DNA of 64,000 bases, taken from the NCBI GenBank assembly GCA_905160935.1, contig CAJHZI010000841.1, positions 61,001 to 125,000 of the forward strand. The letters run 5' to 3'. The position numbers and the translations under genes were made by a program. The stretch is from Enchytraeus crypticus (lineage: Eukaryota; Annelida; Clitellata; Enchytraeida; Enchytraeidae). The notes under the pieces were generated by a model. It saw only the letters and a list, made by a program, of their open reading frames with translations. It was not told the DNA's origin and made no database searches. Shown in pieces: positions 1-11,215 of this stretch (positions within the stretch are counted from its first letter, which is position 1; each line of letters starts with the position of its first letter).

Positions 1-504
1 ACAGTGTCCATCCATCTTCTAGTTTTATAGCTCTTCCTCGTTGCTATATCCTTCTGCGTTTATCTCCCTCCACCGACTCATGTGGAACTCCCTTTTTCCT
101 ACTTCCTACTTTCATATCTAAACAATTTTTTCATCTACCCCAGCAACTGAAACTCCTACGATATACCTTTTTCTAGCTATTTTAACTCATTCAATCGTAA
201 CATATTTCAATCGTAATTCCTTTTTTATATGAAAAATAGCTCCGTTAATGATTCCGCGACAATGAGAGAAAACGACAACACAACCAAGCGACGGTTCAGT
301 CAAACTCCCAGATTTCATGTTGACAAAACTAGCGAGCTTGTATGAAGTTGCTTGCCCATAAACTTATTAAACTTATAATTTATAGTGATTAAAACAATTG
401 CTATATGTATCTTAAGAAAGTAATATATAAAACATCAATGTATCTTAAGAAAGTAATGTATAGTGATTCAAAAAAATTGCTATATGGATCTTAAGAAAGT
501 AATA
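1..504. other. AT-rich intergenic sequence, nothing recognised
   Basis: No coding exon, RNA gene or known repeat is recognised. There is a short local direct repeat around 400-500 (two copies of a segment containing ATCTTAAGAAAGTAATATA). Confidence 0.5.
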
Positions 505-853
505 TAAGATGTCAAGAAACTAGGAGCGTTAGAAATGTGGATATGGAGAAGAATGGAAATGACTAGCTGGACTCAAAAAGTTAAAAATGATGAAGTTCTG
601 GAAAGGGTTTATACGGATAGACATAAATACATAAAGAAATAGGAAAAAGTGCTGAGTAGGACATACTCTAAGGTGGGAAGTTTACTAAAAGAAGGCGTAG
701 GAGGTAGAACATAAGAAAAAAGAAGCAAAGTCAGCCTGAGATTTGGAATATTAGATGATTTAAAGATCTACTCATATGAGGACACGAAGAGGAAAGCAGA
801 AGACAGAGGAGAGTGGAGGCGCGATATGATGGACCTGACAGTAGGCAGTGCAC

Positions 854-858
<5 letters not shown>
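505..858 (+). mobile_element. RTE-like LINE, decayed 3' fragment
   Basis: The fragment starts inside the C-terminal part of the retrotransposon ORF (LEMWIWRRMEMTSWTQKV, the same block as LEMWIWRRMERISWTQKV in the better copy near 24.2 kb) and runs to the family's 3' end, GGCAGTGCACTAAG. It is 5' truncated, has frame breaks and is followed directly by a (GA)n tract, as other copies here are. It is a dead fragment of the most frequent LINE in the window. Confidence 0.8.
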
Positions 859-899
<41 letters not shown>

Positions 900-925
900 T
901 GAGAGCGGAGAGAGAGAGAGAGTAT
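856..925. repeat. (GA)n microsatellite at LINE 3' end
   Basis: A GA dinucleotide tract with a few interruptions directly abuts the 3' terminus of the RTE-like fragment, so it may be the expanded tail of that insertion. Confidence 0.9.
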
Positions 926-1444
926 TGCTGTTGTTTTTATTTACTTTATTAGAATTACTATTACTGACTCGTACAAAGTATAAAGATGTAGTTCTTTAAA
1001 GTATTCCTTAAATAAGCTTGCTGCGCTTACGAATATGCTGCTTAAATGCATTAAACAAATAGGCCTAACTATGCTTTCAGATTGATCCAACGTTAGGTTC
1101 ACAGAAGTAAATTGCTAAATGAGAAAAGCCATGTTTAAAATTGATTCGAGCCCTTCGATTCTAAACCCGAAACAGCCCCAAGATTTTGTATTTACAAGAA
1201 CTTCATGCAAAATGATACACACACTCTCACAAACATACAAGCAGCACGACATCTAGGCACATGATAGCTGTGCGTTTAGTTAGATTAGTCTTGCTCGTTT
1301 ACTCAGTCGATCTATCCGTCTAGCAGTATGTGTGCATGTGCGCCTGTGCGCGTGTTTATCTATCGCTTCGCTACCGGCACCAGCCCCTACCGGTCGATCG
1401 TAATACACAACGATACAAACACAGATACACGACGTAACCAGCAG
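926..1444. other. Intergenic, nothing recognised
   Basis: I see no repeat family or gene. Frames open across 1280-1471 and 1328-1648 lack supporting family similarity apart from the GC-rich patch described next. Confidence 0.4.
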
Positions 1445-1613
1445 GCGTACAATCACACATCTCACTCCCACAGTCTTCTCGCTACCCCTCCTCCTCTACA
1501 TAACAACGGAGTACCTCCCTATAGCCTCTCCCCCAGTCTATCCCGCCTGTACCCCTTCCCTCCCATCAGCCTCTCCCAGATCTTCCTGCACCGCATCAGA
1601 AAAATACCAGCAC
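1445..1613 (+). CDS. Possible coding exon, Pro/Ser-rich, unidentified
   Basis: This is a GC-rich island in AT-rich surroundings. It is bounded by an AG acceptor (CAGCAG) and a GTACGT donor, and is open in the frame reading AYNHTSHSHSLLATPPPLH, NNGVPPYSLSPSLSRLYPFP and onward. Other frames are also partly open, so the frame is uncertain. Real exons elsewhere in the window have similar composition, but no domain is recognisable. A minisatellite starts just downstream, as at proven exons here. It could be a non-coding GC-rich patch. Confidence 0.25.
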
Positions 1614-1642
1614 GTACGTACACGTACATTCCTGCATGTGCA

Positions 1643-2040
1643 CCATAGTAGTACATACATTATTGCACGTACAAGTGTGCAATGTGTACATACATTATTG
1701 CACGTACAAGTGTGCAATGTGTACATACATTATTGCACGTACAAGTGTGAAATGTGTACATACATTATTGCACTACAAGTGTGCAATGTCACTGTGTACA
1801 GACATTACTGCACGTACAAGTGTACAATGTATATTATTGCACGTACAAGTCTGCAATGTGTACATACATTATTGCACGTACAAGCGTGCAATGTCACTGT
1901 GTGCAAACATTACTGCATGTACAAGTGTGCAATGTGCACATACATGACTGCACATATAAGTGTGCAATATACATTACTGCAAATACAAATGAGCAATATA
2001 CATTATTGCACGTATAATATGCAATGTACATTACTGCACG
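1643..2040. repeat. Minisatellite, about 33-bp units
   Basis: About eleven degenerate tandem units carry the core CATTATTGCACGTACAAGTG followed by TGCAATGTGTACATA; some units have an insert (CACTGTGT). Frames across it stay open only because of the repeat. A related short copy lies at about 2380-2445, beyond an L2-like LINE end. Confidence 0.9.
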
Positions 2041-2300
2041 TAACAACAAGAACAACAACAATTAGAGTGCTACAGTCATCAATGACAACATCGAGCACGG
2101 TTGAGACAAAATCAAACCTGCGAGCAAAAAGAAGGTCCAAACACGGAGCAAATTCCAAAGGTAAAGGGAATTAAAGAAAAGGAGGTTTAGGCGCTGGTCG
2201 CAACTCATGGACACTGGATAGAAAAGAGAGATAGAAAAGATAGGTTTCAGCTGCCTACGGAACAGCTCATAGGAAAGCAAAGCAGTTCCATGGGCAGTTG
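2041..2300 (-). mobile_element. L2/CR1-like LINE, 3' end
   Basis: This matches the 3' end of the larger element at 32341-36127, read on the minus strand. It covers the end of the reverse transcriptase ORF (SYELFRRQLKP) and the 3' UTR down to the terminus (TGATGACTGTAGCACTCTAA followed by TTGTTGTT). It lacks the insertion found in the other copy and so shows the uninterrupted sequence. A 19-bp direct repeat beginning AGTTGAAGACC occurs at about 2295 and again at about 2366. Confidence 0.8.
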
Positions 2301-2464
2301 AAGACCTATAATACATTGCAATATGTATTAGGTATTTTCTAATATTTTATTATGTCTTTTCTAATAGTTGAAGACCTATAATACACGTACAATATGCAAC
2401 GTCCAATACTGCACTTACGGAAGTGCAATGTACACATATATTCCAGCTAATCTCTCTGTACTGC

Positions 2465-2635
2465 GCTGGAAGTGGCAGGTGAAAGGCACTAGTTCTTACT
2501 CAGAGTCTGCTTTCTCACTCCATGAAGAGCACTCCATAGATCAACTAGTGAATTCCTCCACAAAAGGCTGTGCCTTATTTGTACTTTTATGTAACCAATT
2601 GCTCGAAAAAACACTTGGTCTCTGAGGTGAATTAT
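2465..2635 (+). repeat. Dispersed repeat, second copy near 53.2 kb
   Basis: Shared blocks with 53160-53340 include CAGAGTCTGCTTTCTC, GAGCACTCCATAGATCAAC and TCTGTGCCTTAT in the same order. The family is not identified; no ORF is present. Confidence 0.6.
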
Positions 2636-2960
2636 AAACAATTTTCTTACACTGAAATTTCACTGGCTACAATGTCACGTGCTCTTACCTAGAAGTTACC
2701 ACCATGTACCGATGATAGCAAAAGCTTTTGTGAACGAATGGAAACTGAAACTCTAAATAAAATAGAATATCTGTGTCGATTTAGCGACAGTTAAAAGCAG
2801 TGAGGGATCTATAAAATTTTTCTGAGGAGAATCGTTCCCAAGAGTTCGAAATCTTTTTGCTGAAGGACCAAGAATGGAAGACAACTTTGAAAGACGATGT
2901 GCAAAGTAAGGAAAAGAGAACAAGTCAAGTCGACATGCGCACAGATATAAACTTATATAC
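2636..2960. other. Intergenic, nothing recognised
   Basis: No gene or repeat family is seen. Confidence 0.4.
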
Positions 2961-2961
2961 T

Positions 2962-3016
<55 letters not shown>

Positions 3017-3075
3017 ACATATATATAATATATATATATATATATATAATATACAATATATTATATATATACACA
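2962..3075. repeat. (TA)n microsatellite
   Basis: TA dinucleotide tract with short AACAT-type interruptions. Confidence 0.95.
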
Positions 3076-3280
3076 TGTATATAAATATATATCTGTACAC
3101 AGATACACTCAAACACAGACAGATATACACAGATATACAAATGCACACAGATATACAAATTCATAGAGATATAGTCAAGGTTCACAATCGCATCTTCCAT
3201 TACACACACTTTACAGATCTTTGAGAGATAGACAGATCGAGACGGAGATTGATAGAGATAGATAGATATCGATAAGGTGA

Positions 3281-3284
3281 GAGT

Positions 3285-3358
<74 letters not shown>

Positions 3359-3535
3359 AGAAAGAAAGAAAGAGTTGATAGAGAGAGGTGATAGTGAGAG
3401 AGAGAGGTGAGAAAGAGAGAGAGAGAGAGAGAGAGAGATTGCGAGAGAGAAAGAGAGAGATGTGAGTGAAAGAGAGAAGGAGAGAGAATTGACAGAAAGA
3501 GAGAAAGAGAGCCAGAAAGAAGAGATTGAAGAAGA
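3281..3535. repeat. (GA)n and (GAAA)n purine tract
   Basis: About 250 bases of almost pure purine on the + strand: GA, then GAAA units, then degenerate GA. The Ser/Leu-only or Arg/Glu-only frames across it are artefacts. A run of C follows at about 3618. Confidence 0.95.
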
Positions 3536-3639
3536 GGGAGGGTAGTCATAGTTTGTACTGAAACTCAATGACTATGGAGGGGTTCAAGACGCACCACACT
3601 CAGCGGGGAGCCGAACCCCCCCCCCCCCCCCCTTCTGGC

Positions 3640-4295
3640 AGCATTTTCTGTCTCCCCCTCTCTAAACTTCTCCCTCCTCTCTAAACTTTCTATATATAGT
3701 CTATACTAGTTCAAGGCAGAAAATTTCTGATATTAATGTTCAAATTATATTTTAAAAAATTCAAAGAGACAGAATAGAATCGTGTTTCACGTTCTCCGTG
3801 TCTTACATATCTCAACAAATTCACACAAAAAGGGAATGAGGAAATGCAATTCTACCACTACAACAGAGAGATAGTATATAGAACACAACTGCGTGAAGAA
3901 ATGAACTTGAATTTGCCAGGGTAGAATTCATTTTGTGACAATCCTGAGTTCCAGCGCCGAAAGATTTTCTAGAAGAACAGATGTCTGTCAGAGAAATAAG
4001 ATTAACTGTATCAGCGTCATCTGTGTCTTGACTCTAGACCAACCGAAAACTGCACATGTCGTGCAGTTAAGAGGCGACTTGTGTTAAGCGGCGACTATTC
4101 AAGAACTGAGGAACGCACTAGAAAACCACCTTAGATGCAGTTATTCTAAAGCTACAAACTACATAGCTTTTAGCGAAGTGACTACATTGTTGATTGGATC
4201 GGTGGATTGCATCTTATGGAGCATGACAGAATAGTGAATAGAAATAGAAATAACAGTGAGTAAAAATATGTACCTTGGATCGGTCACTTTAAAAA
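3640..4295. other. Intergenic, nothing recognised
   Basis: No exon-like GC-rich patch, RNA gene or repeat family was found. Confidence 0.4.
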
Positions 4296-4299
4296 ACAC

Positions 4300-4347
<48 letters not shown>

Positions 4348-4399
4348 CAGAGAGAGAAAGAAAGAGACAGAAAGAAAGAGACAGCGTGAAAAAGAGAGA

Positions 4400-4431
<32 letters not shown>

Positions 4432-4441
4432 AAGAGAGAGA
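4300..4441. repeat. (GA)n purine tract
   Basis: GA dinucleotides with GACA and GAAA variants. Confidence 0.95.
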
Positions 4442-4562
4442 ACATCCGGGGTTGATGCAGGAGAGTTTTACAGTCGTCTTATCATGTTAGCTCACCTACA
4501 TTAGTTTGGTAAAACTGCTGGAATTCTAGAAGACACAGAGAAATGCTTCAAAAGTCATATAG

Positions 4563-4712
4563 ATAGAGCGAGGGTTAGAGAGAGAGACAGACAGACAGCG
4601 AGAGAGACAGAGACACAGATAGAGAGAAAGCTGAAGAGAGACAGACAGAGAGAGAGAGAGAGAGACAGATAGAGACTGAGACACCGAGAGAGATAAAGCG
4701 GGAGAAAGAGAC

Positions 4713-4753
<41 letters not shown>

Positions 4754-4790
4754 ATGAGACTGAGAGAGAGAAATATCCACAATAGAAGAA
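4563..4790. repeat. (GA)n/(GACA)n purine-rich tract
   Basis: A second long GA-rich tract about 120 bases after the previous one, with GACA variants. All frames through it are low-complexity artefacts. Confidence 0.95.
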
Positions 4791-4982
4791 AGACAATCGA
4801 TAAGTAATTCTTGTGCAAGTTCTGAAATCAATATTTAAAAAATTGTGGGTATTTTATAGTTAACGACGAGCAAATGAGAAAATTGATGTGGACGTAACAA
4901 TTTAAGCACATTGGGGAGATGTTAAGATATTTTAAATCTTACATGAAGGAAGTCGTAGCATTTATCCCACACGTCTCGTCGG

Positions 4983-5052
4983 ATGCTTGGCCCTGTCGGT
5001 TACAATAGTCTGCTAAGCAGGAGACCACGTATTCAAATCTAGCTTATCAGTG
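4983..5052 (+). repeat. tRNA-like relic, probable SINE head
   Basis: It shows a degenerate A-box-like stretch (TGGCCCTGTCGGTTA), a CTGCTAA loop and a B-box-like ATTCAAATC, reminiscent of a serine-type tRNA, but stems do not close well. It is more likely a decayed SINE head than a functional tRNA gene. Confidence 0.3.
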
Positions 5053-5261
5053 TCTGTCTGAATCCTTGAAGCATTGAACGTCTGCAAAACTTTACCCTAT
5101 TCCATGATTTCTTTATTTTACAGGATTTTATTCTATAGACTTTTATAATGCTGTAAGCAATGCTGCACGTCAAGGGTTCTATCAGCGTTAAGTTACAGTG
5201 CAAAGATTTTCATGCACAGGGATGAACATTAATACGCAATCTCCGAAAGAGGAGCACACCA

Positions 5262-5378
5262 TCGATCAGACAAATACAATCGATCAGATCAATACAATCG
5301 ATAGGTCAACACAATCGATCAGGTCAATACAATCGATCAAGTCAATACAATCGATCAGGTCAATACAATCGATTATGA
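5262..5378. repeat. Minisatellite with CAATCGATC core, 16-18 bp
   Basis: About seven units of AATACAATCGATCAGGTC with small changes; degraded units continue to about 5660. Confidence 0.85.
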
Positions 5379-5389
5379 TAATAAAGGTT

Positions 5390-5575
5390 TAACGTCCGTT
5401 TCCCCATCCAAGGATGATGTCAGGGACGTGAGGATGATGTCAGGGACGTGAGGATGATGTCAGGGACGTGAGAATGATGTCAGGGACGTGAGGATGCCAG
5501 GGACGTGAGGATGATGTCAGAGACGTGAGGATATGTCAGGGACGTGAGGATGATGTCAGGGACGATAGGAGTACA
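5390..5575 (-). repeat. 20-bp minisatellite expanded from a SINE 3' end
   Basis: About eight units of GAGGATGATGTCAGGGACGT. Its first part, ACGTCCGTTTCC followed by CCATCCAAGGATGATGTC, is the reverse complement of the 3' end of the SINE seen complete near 28.85-28.92 kb, so the array appears to be an expansion of SINE sequence. Confidence 0.75.
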
Positions 5576-5659
5576 CCACTGATGAGATCAGACGAACACA
5601 CGATCGATCAACTAGACGAGCATAGATGAGATCAACATAATCGATCAGACTAATTCAAT

Positions 5660-6600
5660 TCATCTCCACATAGTCTACACGTAGAAATGTTACGAGTGAA
5701 TTGTAACGAGATATTTCATTAACTTGTTAATAATAAAAGTCAATCAAGCAATCAATTGAATGCTGTCAAATCTCGTCTATCTAATTTTCAGGGTTAAACA
5801 ATTTCGGTAAGGCCCTTAAATAGCATTGTTGAGCAAATAGTGTTTGGCATCAGAGACAGAGCGAAAATAGCCGAAATAATTATTTAACATCATAATTTGC
5901 ATATCGTATATAATTTTCTTTTTTATTATTAATTACTAAATAGATCCCTGGCTGGAAAATGACAAACGTTTCATTTCTAGTTCAGAAGCGGTAACAGGGT
6001 AAAAGATCAGCCAATTAAAAAATTTCGGCCTCTACTTATTGGATGCAGGCAACAATTCAAAGTAGGGGCTTCCATTCACCCTTCTCCAGTTTCATCAATA
6101 ACTCTCAAGCTAAACATAAATAGACTTTAACGTTAAGTAAATACTTCTACTAAAAAGTTCAAATGTTACCAGTAATACTATGGATACATACTTTTTCTTG
6201 CAGTTTATCAATAGAACACCTTGAAAAAAGACAAAGAAATATTTAGACGCAATTTAGCACCATAGAAACAAAGACACGCGTAGAGGTGTAGAGACACAAA
6301 GAGGCACACAGGCAGAGGTGTAGAGTCACAAAGAGACACACAGGTAGTGAGATCGATATAAGGGATGGAGTATAATACTTTCGATCGACACTGGCACGTA
6401 GTTCTGTAAGATTGAGAGATAGTAAGAATATAAACACTGAGTCACAGGTACATGAACGTATATGAAAGCTGTATCACAGACACACACGCGTACAAGCAAC
6501 GAATCAACTAGAACGAGAGCGTAAACTATATATCGACCACCTCTCCCTTTAAGTACCACCCCTCCCCCCACCCATTCACCCACACCCGGTCTCTCTCTAG
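5660..6600. other. Intergenic, mostly AT-rich
   Basis: No gene is recognised; GC content rises after about 6530 towards the possible exon at 6601. Confidence 0.4.
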
Positions 6601-6762
6601 GGGCAACGGCTACGGATTGAAAGAGGAGGGGCGGTTGAGGCGTCAATACTACGAGGGAAGGGGCACCAGGTCCCCCCCAGCTCTACCGACTTTCACCTTC
6701 CTGCGACCCCTTCTCTTTCGAAATATAGGTTCAGCACCCTCCCCCTAGTCTGCACCTCACAC
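6601..6762 (+). CDS. Possible coding exon, unidentified
   Basis: A pyrimidine-rich acceptor (GGTCTCTCTCTAG) is followed by 54 open codons (GQRLRIERGGAVEASILRGK, GHQVPPSSTDFHLPATPSLS and so on) ending at a good GTAAGA donor. The frame also stays open past the donor to about 6950. It lies in a GC-rich island (about 6540-6860). No domain is recognised, and the three other patches of this type may belong to the same gene or may be non-coding. Confidence 0.25.
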
Positions 6763-7029
6763 GTAAGAAGAGGGAGACCCCCCCACAGTATGACGGCCTG
6801 TACGACAGCTATACATCAGAGCTCTGACTCAGCTGCACTGCTGTGCTGCAGACCGAGAGAGCTTTTCTTAACTCCAGTTCAAATAAAAACAAGTTTAAAT
6901 AATAAACAACAAATATATACAACTCCACTAGGTATTGTTTTCAACACATAATAGAATCGCGCTTCTACATTTGAATAAATGTTATGAATTATTAGTGATT
7001 TATACTGAATTAATTATAAGCCGAATCAA

Positions 7030-7092
7030 TTTTTAAGGCGACTGGCGAAGCCAAGGGACGTCCATTACATCACTGTTTGATGAAGAAACTGA
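7030..7092 (+). repeat. SINE-1 remnant (tail only)
   Basis: It contains GGCGACTGGCGAAGCC and ends with GAAACTGACGTTA, the terminal motif of the tRNA-derived SINE-1 family. Confidence 0.5.
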
Positions 7093-7340
7093 CGTTATAC
7101 TTTATTATAATTATAATATTTACTATAAATTATTATGTTTACTAGAATTATTATTAATATTATATTGTTATATACTTATAATTACTATAATAACAGATAA
7201 TAATAATAATTATTATTATTGTTGTTTTCTTATTATTATTAATTTTTATTATCATTATTATTATCAATATGATTAATTCTTTTTCATTAATTTCGTTATC
7301 ATTACTATCATTAACTTTAAACAAATTAATAAATTTTAGG
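7093..7340. repeat. (ATT)n-rich low-complexity DNA
   Basis: Degenerate TAATAATTATTATT sequence; the Ile/Asn-rich frames through it are artefacts. Confidence 0.85.
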
Positions 7341-8090
7341 TTCATTTTCTTGGAAACTGTTCTTGTCTACACAAGCAGCTGGACTGACACCAGCAAAATA
7401 TCAACGTGGTTCGCTGTCATCTATTGATCAACTGCTGCTCTTTGTATGGCTATATGTATGCTCTAAAGTATGGCTCGCTATCTCTATATATCAGTGTTTG
7501 TAACTGTAGAGTGACCACTCATGAGCCTAAGATCATAATATCTCTGCCTCACATAAAAAATCCCGTATCAACCAAGTCACAGTGTTACCATGCTCAGCAA
7601 CCATTTAACGTAAGGAAAGGCAACCAAAACAATGTAATTTAAAGTTCATAGTAATATAACGACGACAGGAATCATCAGAAGCTTCTTGAATATATAACTA
7701 GGCCTGTACGAAAAGCAAGTTACACCATGGATAACATACATGAACGTCTACCTATGAATGTAGTTATTTTTCTCTAGAAACGTTCAGAAACTTAAGCATG
7801 GAATATTTATGGTTTATTTACTATTTGGAGCGTTACTTAACGAAAAGGTACCTCAATGCAAATGCTAAAAGGAACTGCGACAATCAACATTTTGCAAAAA
7901 AATAAATTAATGAAACTGGGAATCATTTTATGAAATATATAAGGTGCGCTATGAAATATGAAAAGTAAGCTCACTCTACTCGACTCTAATCTTTAAATAT
8001 CTGTCAATGGAAAACCAAAACCATGTAATGTAATTTAAAGTTCATTAGTAATATAACGAACACAACAAGGAATTATGGTTGACTCATAGA
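7341..8090. other. Intergenic, nothing recognised
   Basis: It contains two copies of a short segment with GTAATTTAAAGTTCAT near 7635 and 8028, but no gene. Confidence 0.4.
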
Positions 8091-8472
8091 TTGCTGTTAA
8101 GACTGGTGCTGCTCTCGTGCAATCCAAGTTAGACTACTGTAATTCCTTTTTTTTAATCTATCTGGATTCGAGACTGATCGGTTGAAGTGTGCTCAGAAGT
8201 TCTGAACGCATAGAGTTTCGTAGTTCCACATGCACTACTAATCTACAAGCCTGTACTGGATAGTGACTTGCTTCTCCAGGAGACAGCAGAGTCTATCATC
8301 TCTCTTTCCAACATGCTTCACTATATATCTGGAATCCTCTTCCGTCAACTCTTCCTAAGTTTTCCTTTCAATTACATACCTTCCTACCAACTTCTCAACA
8401 TATTTTCTCTATCTCCATCTCGACTCGTAAAACACTATCTTTCAGTACTTCATCGTTGGACTGGTTTCTAGA
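8091..8472 (+). mobile_element. L2/CR1-like LINE fragment
   Basis: It matches the C-terminal half of the L2-like ORF at 33.1-33.8 kb. The read-through gives the equivalents of [14 protein letters not shown], then FQHASLYIWNPLPSTL corresponding to [16 protein letters not shown]. It is broken by frameshifts and is opposite in orientation to the large copy. Confidence 0.75.
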
Positions 8473-9473
8473 TACTGAATAATCATCGTTAATTGGATTT
8501 TTTGAGTATCAGTTTGACTTAGATTCCACAGTGCGAAATGTTGTGAACAATCGCAGTACAGACAGACCACAAGAAACAACGAAAAATAACACCAGTACTA
8601 GTTAAACAAAGCATTACTGTCAGGCAATAAGAGTTCATTATAACAAGAAACCCGTTTCACAAATTAATTTATACCGAACAAAGAAACCCATACATTTGTG
8701 AACTAGAATTGTAAGTTGCCTTGACTAGTGTTTAATTATGAACTTAATTGTTAATTTTTTGCTCATTGACCTTTTCTATATTTATTGAATAAACGACTCC
8801 AGGGCTTCGCAGTAATTAACAGTGTAAGATTCTACGAAATAAAAAACAAAAAAGCGTAACTTCAACAACAAAAAAATAGCTGGGAAACTACTTCTTGTAA
8901 GATTCTAAGATTTATTAATCACAAATAACAAATAGCAATAAGTTAAGGAGAAAGACTAGAAGATGGAAACTGAGCAGTTCCAAAATTAGTTTTACGATAA
9001 AGACAACCTTTATATGAAAAACCCATACGAGGTATCTGTAGAAAATTTAAAAGAACAACCTTATGACTAAAGTTGATAACAATGTTCAACAAGCGCAGTT
9101 CATCTAGCCACTATGTTGCATAAACTTGTGTGCATGTAAGCCTAGGTAAATGTAGAAAAGTTTAGTTTAACGTCTGTTTCCTTGTTAACAAGTTCACCGT
9201 CAGAAAAAACCCCAGCAGGGCTGCGAATTCGTGGTATCTTCTTGATCTGGCAAGCTTGTTACTGACTCGGCAATAAGTCTGTAAGCAACACAGTCCTTCA
9301 GGTTTATAAGTGCGCTTCTTGTTGTAGATACCGATGTTGTGCTAGAGATACGGATACTGCTGAGAGGTGGCAGTATTTTTAACAACAGTACATTTTAAGT
9401 CATACGCATAGACGACGCCAGAAAACACACAACGACTGTAGTACAATAATAACTAGTACTACATGTACAGTAA
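8473..9473. other. Intergenic, nothing firm
   Basis: A short GTTTAACGTCTGTTTCC at about 9169 resembles a SINE tail. Otherwise there are no supported features. Confidence 0.4.
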
Positions 9474-9680
9474 ACACGCATTATAGTGAAATGATCAACT
9501 GTGTTGATATCTATCACTTTTAATACCACATGTTTAAACCGTTAGGCAATTTAGACCATTTTCCATATAGCCGGTCCAGTGAATGTCCGGGAATTTACTC
9601 TCAGATCAGCGCGGCTGGGATTCGAACCCACGAGGGTTCAATTCACCTCTGGATCTGTCATTTATAACTTCACAGTACAG
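9474..9680 (-). repeat. SINE-2 copy (tRNA-derived)
   Basis: Reverse orientation. Reading the minus strand there is a B box GGTTCGAATCC, then CAGCCGCGCTGATC and the family tail ending at ATCATTTCACTATAATGCGT. The A-box end is lost. Six copies of this family occur in the window. Confidence 0.85.
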
Positions 9681-10017
9681 CATTACTGTGCTTATTTGTG
9701 CTTGTAGCGGTTATAAACGTGCTTTCAAACAGTTGCCAAATTCATCAGAACTATACTATATACACATAGTATGCACATAGATGTATCTAGGTTGTGTATA
9801 TAAAGCCGTCCACTCAGTACCTCAGCCTTTAACTTGAGTATTCTGTGTACAATTACTACAATACACAAGAACAGTACCTGTATCTGTTTATAAGTTAGAA
9901 GAGCATAGTCCCTGTGCGTACACTTCAGTTCGCTTATTACACCTTGTAAATGTATGCGGGCGTGTCCGTGTGTACAGACAAATAACACAGCTCGGCCCAT
10001 AGTTGATAAATTTACAG
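9681..10017. other. Intergenic, nothing recognised
   Basis: AT-rich, with GC rising towards 10018. Confidence 0.35.
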
Positions 10018-10266
10018 CTGCTGCCACCCCCACCAAACTATAACTTACACTCCTCCCGCTGTTCGCGCCACAACCCGCACTTAGCAGCTCTCACAGCTGT
10101 GAGCACACAACAGCAGCTGCAGCAGCTGTACTCCGCATGGAATCAATACACAACGGTACCCCTCTCCCCATTCCTAACCTCCAGCATATACCCGAATAGT
10201 GCGGGGAGCGATGTCACCCCAAATTTTAAGTCATTCAGAAATCTAAATCTTTTGCGTCCAACATAG
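10018..10266 (+). CDS. Possible coding exon, Pro/Gln-rich, unidentified
   Basis: After the acceptor ATAAATTTACAG the frame reads LLPPPPNYNLHSSRCSRHNP, HLAALTAVSTQQQLQQLYSA and WNQYTTVPLSPFLTSS with no stop until 10266. GC is high until about 10215 and then drops to background, so the true end may be earlier. The composition resembles a disordered region of a regulatory protein, but no family is recognised. Confidence 0.3.
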   Translation: MLPPPPNYNLHSSRCSRHNPHLAALTAVSTQQQLQQLYSAWNQYTTVPLSPFLTSSIYPNSAGSDVTPNFKSFRNLNLLRPT

Positions 10267-10952
10267 TTATATTCTATGTTTAATGACATTATCATCAACC
10301 ATGAAACACAAAATTACACATATAACAAACTGGTCATCAAAGAGGATAATTAAATCCTATCTAGTTGACAGCCCACAATCATAAGCAAAAATACGCAGAC
10401 TGCGTCTTACAATACTACGCGAATTAATGCAAATAACAACACTGCAGATTCACACAAAGTTGGTTCACACAAGAAGATTCACACAAAATATTCATAACTA
10501 CAGTTTCGGACTGGTATTTAACATTGGACTGATTTTTAACATCTCCATCTCGCACCGTTTAAAGTAAAGTTCTTGCTAAGTTTACGTGTCTCGTATTTCC
10601 CAGTGTGATCACCAATATCAACAGCAGTAGTTGCCGATTACTGCTATGTGCAATTAGAATTTTATTGATATGCGAAATCGAAAAAATAGAGTGGGATGCA
10701 TGTTTATTTAGTGGATATATAAGGCGAACGACCATATAAGTTTACTTTAATTTAATAAGGAATTTCTATCAGATGCAAGGTGATTTAATTAAGACTCAGT
10801 ACAAAATATCATCCGAAATAAGGACTATACTCAATATCAAATTTCAACGTCTAGTTCATAGACGATCTGCCAATTATGAATGAATTGCATACATATTCTA
10901 TGTTATCATTACTATTATTTTCTCAGTCCTTATGTAAACTTTGCGGTCAAAT
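10267..10952. other. Intergenic, nothing recognised
   Basis: AT-rich; no gene or repeat family found. Confidence 0.4.
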
Positions 10953-11087
10953 AAAAAGCTGGTAAAGCCAAGGTTAACATCAGTTTCCACAGTTTAAAGC
11001 GAAGTCAGAGACGGGGGAGCCCAGGATTTGAACCCCGCACATATTGATCCGCGGTCGAGTGTCTTACCGACTTCGCCACTGGCTCCT
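10953..11087 (-). repeat. SINE-1 copy (tRNA-derived)
   Basis: Nearly full length in reverse. On the minus strand it starts AGGAGCCAGTGGCGAAGTCG (A box TGGCGAAGTCGG), has a B-box-like GGGGTTCAAATCCTGGGCT and ends TTACCAGCTTTTT after GAAACTGATGTTAACC. Confidence 0.9.
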
Positions 11088-11215
11088 ATAATAAAGTTAG
11101 TATTTTTCATACAGGAGACTATAAGGGTAACTGTAATCAAAAGTTAAGACTTTATAGCAAATATTAATACACAGCTACCCCATATTTCTAAATATCTTGC
11201 GTACCGCCCTTACAG

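Noticed and set aside
1636-2174. Overlapping Cys/His/Thr-rich frames suggesting a small secreted protein
   Set aside because: All come from the 33-bp minisatellite; several frames are open at once, as expected for a repeat without stops.
3211-3568. Ser/Leu-rich open frames on the minus strand
   Set aside because: They are read-outs of (GA)n/(GAAA)n repeats with no start context or family similarity.
4983-5052. Functional serine tRNA gene
   Set aside because: Stems do not close and the B box is degenerate; kept only as a tRNA-like relic.
5262-5575. CRISPR-like array
   Set aside because: Units are contiguous without unique spacers and the context is eukaryotic.
10018-10266. Confident assignment of the Pro/Gln-rich patch to a transcription factor
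   Set aside because: No domain or recognisable motif is present; composition alone is not enough.
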